From positions 1-64,000 of the forward strand of contig NZ_JALGQH010000006.1 in assembly GCF_022810305.1 (NCBI RefSeq): a stretch of 64,000 nt of DNA, given 5' to 3'. The notes beneath the pieces are model-generated. The model did no database searches and was not told the origin of the DNA. It saw only the letters and a program-made list of their open reading frames with translations. This document shows positions 44,328-52,811 of the stretch, piece by piece; position 1 is the stretch's first letter; each line of letters begins with the position of its first letter. The DNA is from Rhodococcus sp. ARC_M6 (GTDB lineage: Bacteria; Actinomycetota; Actinomycetes; Mycobacteriales; Mycobacteriaceae). The translations under genes were made by a program, and so were the position numbers.

Positions 44328-46400
44328 TTGGCTCTGCACTCAGCCCCTGAGACACCCCCCGTCGCTCCGCTCGCCCCGGCGACACCCCCCGTCGCTCCGC
44401 TCGCCCCGGCGACACCCCCCGTCGCTCCGGCCACTCGTCGTTCAAGCGGACTCATCACCGCCATTCTCTGCCTGGCCGGAACTGTCGTTGCACTGCAGCA
44501 GACCATGGTGATTCCGCTACTCCCCGACTTCCCGAAAATTCTCGGAGTCAGCTCGGACAACGCGTCGTGGCTCGTCACCGTGACCCTGTTGACCAGTGCC
44601 GTGGCAACACCGATCGTGTCGCGACTCGCGGACATGTTCGGGAAACGTCGAATGATGTTGATCTCGATGACGATGATCGTCATCGGGTCACTGATCGCTG
44701 CCGTCGGCGGCACGTTTGTCACGCTCCTGATCGGACGCGGATTGCAAGGGTTCGCGATCTCGATGATCCCCGTCGGTATCAGCATCATGCGCGACGAACT
44801 GCCCAAGGAAAAGGTCGCGTCGGCAACCGCCTTGATGAGTGCGACTCTCGGAATCGGTAGCGCCCTGGGTCTACCACTGTCCGGCTTCATCTTCGAACAG
44901 TTCGGCTGGGAAGCGATCTTCTGGCTCTCGGCCGTGGTCGGTGTACTGCTCATAGTCGCAGTCGCCGTGGTCATCCCGGAATCGAGTGTCCGAACCCGTG
45001 GGAAATTCGATTTCCTGGGTGCCATCCTGCTCTCCATTGCCCTGACCGCCCTCCTTCTGGCGATCTCCAAAGGTGCGCGCTGGGGTTGGACCAGTGAGCC
45101 GACAATCTTGATGTTCGGCCTCGGGTTCGCAGTACTGGCACTATGGTTCCCGTACGAACTTCGCGTGACCCAACCCATGGTCGATCTACGAACATCGGCA
45201 AAACGGCCGGTCCTCCTGACCAACCTTGCCTCCGCTCTGGTCGGATTCTCGATGTACGCCAACAACCTTTCGACGACGCAGCAGTTGCAGATGCCCAAGA
45301 TTTCCGGCTACGGGTTCGAACTCGGCGTCATGGCAGCCGGTCTGTGCATGATTCCCGCTGGCCTCGCGATGGTCTTCTTTGCACCTGTCTCGGCCAAGAT
45401 CACCAAAGGGTTCGGCGCGAAGATCACGCTCATGGTCGGCGGCGCAGTCCTCGCCCTCGCGTATGTCGCCCGTGTTTTCCTCACCGGTTCGATTCCGTTG
45501 ATCGTGATCAGTGCTGCCGTCGTGAGTATCGGTACCGCCATCGCATATTCGGCAATGCCGATGCTGATCATGCGATCTGTGCCGATCACCGAAACAGCGT
45601 CCGCCAACGGTCTCAACTCACTGCTCCGCTCGGTCGGTACTTCCATGTCCAGCGCCGTGGTCGCGGCCATGCTCACCGCGATAGTCATTCCCTCCGGGCC
45701 CGGCGAAGGGTTGCCGGCGCTCGGCGCATTCAAGAACATCTTCTGGCTCGCCGCCCTCGCCGCAGTAGGCGCAGTCATTGCAGCGGCATTCATTCCGCGG
45801 TACGGCGCCAAACCTGAATCCGCACTACCGCCAGTCACGCCCGAGGGATTCGAAATCCCCTCCGCCGAGAATCAAATCGTTGTAGCCGGTCGTGTAATCC
45901 GCAGTGATCAGCGGCCGGTCAAACATGCCGTGGTCACCGTCATGGATATGGACGGTCAGCCCGTGGATTGGAGCCGCGCCGACAACGAGGGCGTGTTCTC
46001 GTTGGCCCTACCGGAAGCCGGACGCTACCTCGTGATCACCAGCGCCGACGGGTGGTCCCCCACATCGCAGGTCCTCACCTTCGAAGACTCACAATCGACG
46101 CACACCGTGACGTTGGGCCAGCGGCTCACGATCTCCGGCACAGTCAGCGTCGACGGACTTTCCATCGCGGGAACCGTTATCACGCTGACCAAACCGACCG
46201 GTGAATTCATCGCCTCGACTCTCACTGATGAGACCGGGTACTACGGAATTGCACTGCCGGCTTCCGGGCGGTACATCCTCACCGCTCTCGCACCTGGCGG
46301 TATGGGTTCACAGGCTCGACAGATTGCCGTGATTGCACAATCGACATCGGTCGACTTCAACGTTCCACTCGACGAAGCCCTTGCACCGACGCGCGCGTGA
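44328..46400 (+). CDS. MFS (DHA2) transporter fused to C-terminal carboxypeptidase-regulatory-like domains
   Basis: Residues about 45-500 are a 14-span DHA2-type drug transporter (QQTMVIPLLPDFPKILGVSS, VTLLTSAVATPIVSRLADMF, IGRGLQGFAISMIPVGISIM). Residues about 515-670 form two beta-sandwich repeats of carboxypeptidase-regulatory type (VVAGRVIRSDQRPVKHAVVT and TISGTVSVDGLSIAGTVITL), presumably on one membrane face. The N-terminus begins with a tandem TPPVAPLAPA repeat. TTG 44328 follows GGAGGGAAGG. The fused domain may bind substrate or cell wall. Twin operators precede it. Confidence 0.85.
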   Translation: MALHSAPETPPVAPLAPATPPVAPLAPATPPVAPATRRSSGLITAILCLAGTVVALQQTMVIPLLPDFPKILGVSSDNASWLVTVTLLTSAVATPIVSRLADMFGKRRMMLISMTMIVIGSLIAAVGGTFVTLLIGRGLQGFAISMIPVGISIMRDELPKEKVASATALMSATLGIGSALGLPLSGFIFEQFGWEAIFWLSAVVGVLLIVAVAVVIPESSVRTRGKFDFLGAILLSIALTALLLAISKGARWGWTSEPTILMFGLGFAVLALWFPYELRVTQPMVDLRTSAKRPVLLTNLASALVGFSMYANNLSTTQQLQMPKISGYGFELGVMAAGLCMIPAGLAMVFFAPVSAKITKGFGAKITLMVGGAVLALAYVARVFLTGSIPLIVISAAVVSIGTAIAYSAMPMLIMRSVPITETASANGLNSLLRSVGTSMSSAVVAAMLTAIVIPSGPGEGLPALGAFKNIFWLAALAAVGAVIAAAFIPRYGAKPESALPPVTPEGFEIPSAENQIVVAGRVIRSDQRPVKHAVVTVMDMDGQPVDWSRADNEGVFSLALPEAGRYLVITSADGWSPTSQVLTFEDSQSTHTVTLGQRLTISGTVSVDGLSIAGTVITLTKPTGEFIASTLTDETGYYGIALPASGRYILTALAPGGMGSQARQIAVIAQSTSVDFNVPLDEALAPTRA
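44351..44429 (+). repeat. 30-bp tandem repeat in the MFS N-terminus
   Basis: A 30-bp unit (GACACCCCCCGTCGCTCCGC plus TCGCCCCGGC) occurs at 44351, 44381 and partly 44411. Being a multiple of three it stays in frame, repeating ten residues TPPVAPLAPA, so copy-number change would alter only the cytoplasmic N-terminal length. Confidence 0.9.
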
Positions 46401-46435
46401 ATGCACATCAGCACTGAACCAGGCATGCTGATCGG

Positions 46436-48157
46436 GTGCACACTTTCGAGGTCTGGGCGCCCACGCCAGAATCAGTTCAGGTTGACGTCGACGGCATAGT
46501 TCACGAGATGACGCGAGCCGCCGACGGTTGGTGGCGCAGCGAAATCGAATGCCGTGAAGACGCGCGCTACGGATTTGTGGTCGACGGCAACACACTCCCC
46601 GACCCGCGGTCACCGCGCCAACCCGAAGGCGTGCACCAAGTCTCCCAACTCCACGTTCTCGATGAGTCGGTGTGGACGGATACAAGGTGGACCGGCCGCC
46701 AACTCGCCGGATCATCGGTGTACGAACTCCACGTCGGAACATTCACCCCCGAGGGAACATTCGACTCCGCAATCTCCCGCCTCGATCACCTCGTCGATCT
46801 CGGTGTCGGGTTCGTGGAACTGATGCCGGTCAACGGTTTCAACGGCACCCACAACTGGGGCTACGACGGCGTGCTCTGGTACACGGTTCACGAAGGGTAC
46901 GGCGGTCCGGACGGGTTGCAGCGCTTGGTAAATGCCGCCCACGATCGCGGACTCGGAGTAATCCTGGATGTCGTCTACAACCATCTCGGTCCGTCGGGAA
47001 ACTATCTCGAGCGATTCGGTCCGTACATTGCCGACGGTGCAAACACCTGGGGCCGAACCATCAACATCGGCGGTCCGCAGTCCGGCGAAGTACGTGAATA
47101 CATCATCGGAAACGCGTTGCGCTGGATGCGTGATTTCCACATCGACGGTCTGCGCCTCGACGCCGTCCATGCGTTGGTCGACCACAGCGGAACGCACATT
47201 CTCGAGGAACTGGCAGTCCGCACCGAAACACTGTCTGCCCATGTCGGCCGGCCGCTGACGCTGATCGCCGAAAGCGATCTCAACGACGCCACTCTCATCA
47301 CTCCCCGAGCAGCGGGCGGATTCGGTCTTCACGCGCAATGGGACGACGACATCCACCACGCGATCCATACTGCGGTTTCCGGTGAGCGGCAGGGTTACTA
47401 CGCGGACTTCGGATCTCTGGAATCACTAGCGAACACTTTGCGGCGCGGCTTCTTTCATGCGGGCACGTACTCGTCGTTCCGCGGACGGGTTCATGGCCGT
47501 CCGCTCGACGTTTCGCAGCAGGCTGCCAGCGCTCTGCTGGCGTACACCTGCACTCACGATCAGATCGGAAACCGTGCAATCGGCGACCGTCCCAGCGCCT
47601 ATCTGACGCCGGGGCAGCTGGCAGTCAAAGCGGCCCTCGTCCTGCTCTCTCCATACACGCCGATGCTGTTCATGGGCGAGGAATGGGGCGCGTCGACGCC
47701 ATTCCAATTCTTCACGTCACATCCGGAACCGGAACTGGGCGCGGCTACTGCACGCGGACGTAAGGCCGAATTCGCGGCCCACGGCTGGAACACCGACGAC
47801 ATCCCCGATCCCCAAGACCCACAGACGTTTCTGCGATCGAAGTTGAACTGGGATGAGCTCGACGCGGGCCCCCACCCACGCCTTCTATCCTGTTACCGGG
47901 ATCTACTTGCATTGCGCAAGAAGCGAATCGAACTCACCGACCCCTGGCTGGGGCACCTGCACGTCGACTACGACGAGGACAAGCAGTGGATCACGCTGCG
48001 ACGCGGCGCATTACAGATCGTCTGCAATCTGGGAACGAACGCGGCCCACGTCCCGGCCGGCGGAACCCCCATTCTCTGGTGGGATCTACCGACGCAGGAC
48101 GAGACCGCGTCCGCAACTGTCGTGCCCGGGCATTCATTTGTAGTGCTGGAGAACTGA
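46436..48157 (+). CDS. treZ: Maltooligosyltrehalose trehalohydrolase
   Basis: TreZ releases trehalose from maltooligosyltrehalose (EC 3.2.1.141). It has an N-terminal CBM48-like sandwich (FEVWAPTPESVQVDVDG), ELHVGTFTPEGTFDSAISRL typical of the branch, and GH13 catalytic blocks DGLRLDAVHAL, LIAESDLNDATLI and CTHDQIGNRAIGDR. The length of 573 aa is normal. GTG 46436 lies 35 bp after the MFS gene. In other actinobacteria, it follows treY directly; here 17.5 kb intervenes, so its transcription must be independent or from the MFS promoter. Confidence 0.94.
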   Translation: MHTFEVWAPTPESVQVDVDGIVHEMTRAADGWWRSEIECREDARYGFVVDGNTLPDPRSPRQPEGVHQVSQLHVLDESVWTDTRWTGRQLAGSSVYELHVGTFTPEGTFDSAISRLDHLVDLGVGFVELMPVNGFNGTHNWGYDGVLWYTVHEGYGGPDGLQRLVNAAHDRGLGVILDVVYNHLGPSGNYLERFGPYIADGANTWGRTINIGGPQSGEVREYIIGNALRWMRDFHIDGLRLDAVHALVDHSGTHILEELAVRTETLSAHVGRPLTLIAESDLNDATLITPRAAGGFGLHAQWDDDIHHAIHTAVSGERQGYYADFGSLESLANTLRRGFFHAGTYSSFRGRVHGRPLDVSQQAASALLAYTCTHDQIGNRAIGDRPSAYLTPGQLAVKAALVLLSPYTPMLFMGEEWGASTPFQFFTSHPEPELGAATARGRKAEFAAHGWNTDDIPDPQDPQTFLRSKLNWDELDAGPHPRLLSCYRDLLALRKKRIELTDPWLGHLHVDYDEDKQWITLRRGALQIVCNLGTNAAHVPAGGTPILWWDLPTQDETASATVVPGHSFVVLEN

Positions 48158-48161
48158 CTAA

Positions 48162-49706
48162 CTAACGCTTCGCGTTCTCCGGTGTACTCCGCAGCATCCG
48201 CAGCACCAACGCAGCGCTGATGAACAGCACGAGAGCAGTGGCACCGGAGGCGACGTGCATACCGTCGACAAAGGCCGACTTCGCAGAATCCACCAGCGCC
48301 GACCCCGCCTCGGCGGGCAGGTGCTTGGCTTCTTCGAGCGCGCCGCCGAGGGTGCCCTGCGCTGCGTGTACTTGATCGCCGTCGAGCATAGAGACGTCGA
48401 TTCCCTTTCGGAAGATCGCCATGACGACGCTACCGAGGATTGCCACGCCCAGCGCGATACCGAGTTCGTAGGCAGTCTCGGACACCGCCGACGCGGCACC
48501 GGCGCGCTCGGGCTCGACCGCACTGACCACGAGGTCGTTAGTCAAAGTCAGTGCAACGCCAACTCCGGCGCCGACTAAACCGAAGCCGATCACGAACATC
48601 ACCGGACCACTGTCGACACCGAGCGCCAGCAACATACCCGCACCGATTCCGGCGACAATCAACCCGACGCTGAGCACCTGTGACACCGTCCACCGGCGGA
48701 TCAACCAGGCACCCGCGACGGCAGTCAAGGCGCTCAGCAACATGCCGGGCAGCATCAACAGGCCGGCGTTGAAGGCGCCGTTGCCAAGGACCAACTGCAG
48801 GTACTGCGACCCGAAGAACAGGACACCGGCAAGCGCGAAGACCGACAACAGATTGGTGAGAACAGCTGTGGAGAAGGCTGCATTGGAGAACAGCTTCAGA
48901 TCCAGCATCGGATCCTTCAGGCTCCGCTGGCGACGAACGAACGCGACACCCGCTGCCAGGCCGACCAGGGCGATAGCGAACAGCGTGAAGCTGACACCGT
49001 GAACAACGGATTCCTTGATCGCGTAGACCAACGGAAGCATGGCTGCCATCGACAGAGCCGCACTGATCAGGTCGAATCGACCGGGGTTGGGGTCCTTGGA
49101 CTCCGGGATCAGGATCGGGCCGAGGACGACCAAGGCGATCATGACGGGGATGTTGATGAGGAACACGGAACCCCACCAGTAGTGCTCGAGCATCCAACCG
49201 CCGATCAGCGGGCCGGCTGCAGTGCCGCCGCCGGCCATGGCGCCCCAGACGCCGATGGCCTCGGTGCGCTGACGAGGGTTGACGAAGATGGTGCGGATCA
49301 GACCCAGTGTCGCGGGCATAAGCGTCGCACCGGAAATACCTTGCAGCACACGGGCTGCGATCAACATTTCCGGGGTAGTGGCCATAGCCGCGATGATCGA
49401 CGCGAGACCGAAGCCCACCGCGCCGATGAGTAGGAGCTTTCGCCTACCGATGCGGTCACCGAGCGTGCCCATCGTGATGAGGAGACCCGCGAGAATGAAC
49501 GAGTAGACGTCGATGATCCAGAGCAACTGCGTGCTGCTCGGTTCCAGGTCCGCGCTGATGAACGGCAGGGCCAGATCGAGCACCGTGCCGTCGACCGCGA
49601 TGAGCAACACCGCAAACGCGAGGACCACCAGGCCCGCCCAGTCGCGCTTGGTTGCCCGAACATCCTCGGGATTGATTGCAGACGTCTGATCTGCCGACAC
49701 TGACAT
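48162..49706 (-). CDS. DHA2-family MFS drug efflux pump (LfrA-like)
   Basis: The 514-aa transporter has 14 spans with the signature VLLIAVDGTVLDLALPFISA (span 1, with a membrane aspartate), GRRKLLLIGAVGFGLASIIA and the antiporter motif GAMAGGGTAAGPLIGGWML. It resembles LfrA and related fluoroquinolone/dye exporters of mycobacteria. A TetR gene lies divergent, as LfrR does to LfrA, with two operator-like palindromes between. Which compounds it exports is not known from sequence. Its stop is 4 bp from the end of the convergent treZ. Confidence 0.88.
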   Translation of the reverse strand: MSVSADQTSAINPEDVRATKRDWAGLVVLAFAVLLIAVDGTVLDLALPFISADLEPSSTQLLWIIDVYSFILAGLLITMGTLGDRIGRRKLLLIGAVGFGLASIIAAMATTPEMLIAARVLQGISGATLMPATLGLIRTIFVNPRQRTEAIGVWGAMAGGGTAAGPLIGGWMLEHYWWGSVFLINIPVMIALVVLGPILIPESKDPNPGRFDLISAALSMAAMLPLVYAIKESVVHGVSFTLFAIALVGLAAGVAFVRRQRSLKDPMLDLKLFSNAAFSTAVLTNLLSVFALAGVLFFGSQYLQLVLGNGAFNAGLLMLPGMLLSALTAVAGAWLIRRWTVSQVLSVGLIVAGIGAGMLLALGVDSGPVMFVIGFGLVGAGVGVALTLTNDLVVSAVEPERAGAASAVSETAYELGIALGVAILGSVVMAIFRKGIDVSMLDGDQVHAAQGTLGGALEEAKHLPAEAGSALVDSAKSAFVDGMHVASGATALVLFISAALVLRMLRSTPENAKR

Positions 49707-49744
49707 TGCTCTTCTGCAACTTTCCGTGAGTCGTATACGAATTT

Positions 49745-49810
49745 CACTGAACCGTCCAGCCGGTACAGTGACTGTTTGACACTAACAGTGAACCGTCTCG
49801 GCGGTAAAGT
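49745..49810. promoter_or_regulatory. Two operator-like palindromes between the pump and its TetR gene
   Basis: CACTGAACCG-TCCAGC-CGGTACAGTG (49745-49770, one mismatch in ten) and AGTGAACCG-TCTCGG-CGGTAAAGT (about 49787-49810, imperfect) share the core TGAACCG-N6-CGGTA. They are 41 bp centre to centre, in the 128-bp divergent region, so they are likely sites for the adjacent TetR repressor. Confidence 0.7.
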
Positions 49811-49834
49811 TATTTCCCGGTACAGTTCCATCAC

Positions 49835-50356
49835 ATGGCTCAAGGCACACGTGATCGCATTCTCGACGCACTGGAGAAATTGCTGCTGGTCAGCAGCGTC
49901 GCACAGGTCACGCTCGAAGGTGTTGCGACCGAAGCCGGGGTATCAAAAGGCGGACTTCTGTACCACTTCCCCAGTAAGGAAGCTCTCCTTGCGGCGATGG
50001 TCCGCCGGCTCGGCGAACGCTCCGATCAGCAACTGGCCGACGCCGTCGCCGGTGGCACTTCCGCAACCGAGTTCTATCTTCAGATTCCGGATTCGAGCAC
50101 AGCTGAAGAAATGGTGTTGTTCCGCTCGATCATCGCCGCCCTACGTACCGTCGACGGCCAGCACGACGAAATCCAGAAAGCGGTCATCGAAGTGATGCGC
50201 AGCTGGGACCAGGGTCTGCAGACGGAGAATTCCGATCCCGTCCAAGCCGAAATCATCCGCCTCGTCGGCGACGGCATCTACCTCGCCGCAATGCTCGGAC
50301 TCCCCCAACCGGATCCCGAACTGCACCGTCAGGTGATCGAGCGACTGATGCCGTGA
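49835..50356 (+). CDS. TetR-family repressor of the efflux pump
   Basis: The 173-aa regulator has a TetR HTH (DRILDALEKLLLVSSVAQVT, GVATEAGVSKGGLLYHFPSK) and a short ligand domain with the VFR-to-VDGQHDE region typical of TetR proteins with a C-terminal TetR_C_37-like fold. Divergence from the DHA2 pump indicates local repression relieved by pump substrates. ATG 49835 has no strong ribosome-binding site. Confidence 0.87.
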   Translation: MAQGTRDRILDALEKLLLVSSVAQVTLEGVATEAGVSKGGLLYHFPSKEALLAAMVRRLGERSDQQLADAVAGGTSATEFYLQIPDSSTAEEMVLFRSIIAALRTVDGQHDEIQKAVIEVMRSWDQGLQTENSDPVQAEIIRLVGDGIYLAAMLGLPQPDPELHRQVIERLMP

Positions 50357-50375
50357 CCACCTGACGGAATGTTCC

Positions 50376-51731
50376 CTACGTCAGATAGCGGTACGCCGGG
50401 CTTCCCGGCTCGAGCCGCTCGGACTTCATCGGTGCGCGCTCCATACGTTCGAGCAACGACGACAATCCGTCGGCGGAGCCCAGTTCGATACCGACCAACG
50501 CAGCGCCAGTCTCCCGGTTGTTGCGCTTGACGTACTCGAACAACGAGATGTCGTCGTCCGGGCCCAGCACCTCGGAGAGGAACCGGCGCAACGCTCCCGG
50601 CTCCTGCGGGAAATCCACCAGGAAGTAATGCTTGAGCCCCAGATGCACCAATGAACGCTCGAGGATTTCTCCGTAGCGCGAGACGTCGTTGTTTCCACCG
50701 GAGATCAGGCACACGACGGTCGACCCCGGCTCGAGAGTCAAATTCTGAAGCGCTGCAACAGAAAGCGCGCCTGCCGGTTCAGCGATGATGCCTTCGTTCT
50801 GATAGATCTCGAGCATCGCGGTGCAGATAGCGCCTTCATCGATCTGGTTCACCACAAACGAGCCCGAACCCGGAAGCCCGGACAGCTGACGGGCCACCAA
50901 AGGCAACGACGCATGGGAAACCACGGCAGCACCCAAGCGCGAGACCACTTCGTACGGAAGATCACCGATTCGCTTGACTGCAGCGCCGTCCACAAACGGA
51001 TCCACCACCGGCAGCGTCACGGGGGCGCCAGCCACCAGGGCGGCCGTCATCGACGCCGCACCGGACGGCTCGATGCCGACAATGGATGTCTTCGGCGAAC
51101 GCTCATGCAGGTAGGTTGCGATTCCCGCGATGCACCCGCCGCCGCCGACCGGGACAACAATCGCGTCGAGCGGTGCATCCAGCTGCTGCAGGATCTCTGC
51201 GGCGATTGTCCCCTGACCGGCCGCGGTACGCGGGTCGTCAAAGGGAGCAACCATGGTGGCGCCCGTTCGCGCGACATCCTCCACAGCGGCCGCAGCAGCC
51301 GCGTCGTACGTTTCACCGATCATGAAAAGTTCGACAAATTCGCCGCCGTGAGCGCGAATCCGGTCGCGCTTCTGCTTCGGCGTGTTGGCCGGCACGTAGA
51401 TCCGGCCCTGGATCTGCATCCGTCGGCAGGCATACGCGACACCCTGGGCGTGGTTTCCGGCACTGGCAGCCACGACGCCCGCGGCAAGTTCTTCGTCGGT
51501 CAACTGTGCGATCAGGTTGAACGCACCACGGATCTTGTACGAGCGAACACTTTGCAGGTCTTCACGCTTGAGGTACACCTTGGCACCGGTCAGCGCTGAC
51601 AGCCTCTCGCTGTACTGCAAAGGCGTCGCCGCAATAACGTCTTGAATTCGCTCGATAGCCGCGTCAATTTCCCGCGCGTCGAGCGCTGGCAGGGTGGACT
51701 TGGTAGCTACGACCTCGGGCGAGTTAGACAC
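50376..51731 (-). CDS. ilvA: Threonine ammonia-lyase
   Basis: IlvA deaminates threonine to 2-oxobutanoate with PLP, the entry to isoleucine synthesis (EC 4.3.1.19). The PLP lysine lies in KREDLQSVRSYKIRGAFNLI near residue 68; other marks are ASAGNHAQGVAYACR and the glycine loop VPVGGGGCIAG. The C-terminal 100 residues are a single ACT-like domain (HYFLVDFPQEPGALRRFLSE), expected for isoleucine feedback, of the short TIGR02079 type (451 aa). GTG 51731 is preceded by GGCGGGG. The presence of ilvA by treZ is conserved with M. tuberculosis. Confidence 0.94.
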   Translation of the reverse strand: MSNSPEVVATKSTLPALDAREIDAAIERIQDVIAATPLQYSERLSALTGAKVYLKREDLQSVRSYKIRGAFNLIAQLTDEELAAGVVAASAGNHAQGVAYACRRMQIQGRIYVPANTPKQKRDRIRAHGGEFVELFMIGETYDAAAAAAVEDVARTGATMVAPFDDPRTAAGQGTIAAEILQQLDAPLDAIVVPVGGGGCIAGIATYLHERSPKTSIVGIEPSGAASMTAALVAGAPVTLPVVDPFVDGAAVKRIGDLPYEVVSRLGAAVVSHASLPLVARQLSGLPGSGSFVVNQIDEGAICTAMLEIYQNEGIIAEPAGALSVAALQNLTLEPGSTVVCLISGGNNDVSRYGEILERSLVHLGLKHYFLVDFPQEPGALRRFLSEVLGPDDDISLFEYVKRNNRETGAALVGIELGSADGLSSLLERMERAPMKSERLEPGSPAYRYLT

Positions 51732-51932
51732 CCCGCCATTTTTGCACGTCCGACGCCAACCCTCCCACCGCGGTCACCGCAGAACGTTCGCGCCGATTCG
51801 AAGACGCTGGGTGCGCACTCACCTACGCTCATCAGAAGCCGAAAATAGAACGAAGTTCAATAGTCCACGGCCCTCAACGCGACACCTAGCTTCACGCGCA
51901 TCAGACGCAACGAAACCCGAGGAGTGCACCGA

Positions 51933-52799
51933 ATGACCCCCTACGACGGAGTCCCGATCATCGACACACACATCGGATTTCGCGAGTCCGGCTACGACGA
52001 GTACGCGTTCATCACGCGGCAGACCAAGGACCAGCAGAGCCTCAACGAATTCAGCATGCCGGCGCAGTACATGTTCAAGGGCGTGCCCGACAACCTTTCC
52101 ACCGACGATCCCGTCTCCGTGACCCTGAAGGAGATGGACAAGCACGGCATCGAGATCGGCATGGTCAGCATGGCAAAGGAGTCGGGAAAGCGCGCGGTCA
52201 CACTCTTCCCGGACCGGTTCGTTCCGCAGGGTTCCGCGGTCGACCCCAACGACATCATGGGCACACTCAACCGAATGACCCGCGAGTACGAAGAATTCGG
52301 CATCGTCTCGGTGAGTTCCTTTGCGGCTGGAACGTTCCCGCAGGTGGCTCTCAACGCGCCGCAGATGTACCCGATCTACGCCAAGTGCGTCGAACTGGAT
52401 ATCCCGATCTTCGCGTGCGCGGGCATCGCCGGGCCCAGGCTCAAATCCGCGGTCCAGCACGTCGAATTGATCGACGATGTGATGTTCGATTTTCCGGACC
52501 TGGTTTTTGTCACCCGGCACGGCTGCGAGCCCTGGGAGGATCTGGCCGTCAAGCTGATGCTCAAATGGCCGAATCTGTACTACTCCACCTCGGCATTCGC
52601 GCCCAAGCACTACCCAAAGGCAATCGTCGACTACGCCAACACTCGCGGCGCCGACAAAATCATCTACGCCGGATACTTTCCGGCTGGACTAACGCTGGAC
52701 CGGATCTTCGACGACATGCAACAGGTTCCGTTCAACACCGACGTGTGGCCGAAGTTCCTCCACGAAAACGCCCGCAAGGTACTGAAACTGAAAAGCTGA
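51933..52799 (+). CDS. Amidohydrolase-family metal-dependent hydrolase
   Basis: The 288-aa protein starts with VPIIDTHIGF, where the amidohydrolase-2 family has DxH metal ligands (here IGF replaces the second ligand histidine region), and continues with a TIM barrel: VFVTRHGCEPWEDLAVKLML carries a conserved metal-binding histidine, and IIYAGYFPAGLTLDRIFDDM is the typical late strand, where D is usual but GYF is seen. It is probably a decarboxylase or hydrolase of the ACMSD-like branch, with active-site residues unlike the best-studied enzymes. ATG 51933 has GAGGAG. Confidence 0.82.
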   Translation: MTPYDGVPIIDTHIGFRESGYDEYAFITRQTKDQQSLNEFSMPAQYMFKGVPDNLSTDDPVSVTLKEMDKHGIEIGMVSMAKESGKRAVTLFPDRFVPQGSAVDPNDIMGTLNRMTREYEEFGIVSVSSFAAGTFPQVALNAPQMYPIYAKCVELDIPIFACAGIAGPRLKSAVQHVELIDDVMFDFPDLVFVTRHGCEPWEDLAVKLMLKWPNLYYSTSAFAPKHYPKAIVDYANTRGADKIIYAGYFPAGLTLDRIFDDMQQVPFNTDVWPKFLHENARKVLKLKS

Positions 52800-52811
52800 G
52801 ATTGCGCCTTC

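Noticed and set aside
44351-44429. Possible CRISPR-like or regulatory repeat
   Set aside because: Contiguous 30-bp units without spacers inside a coding frame, coding a Pro/Ala repeat.
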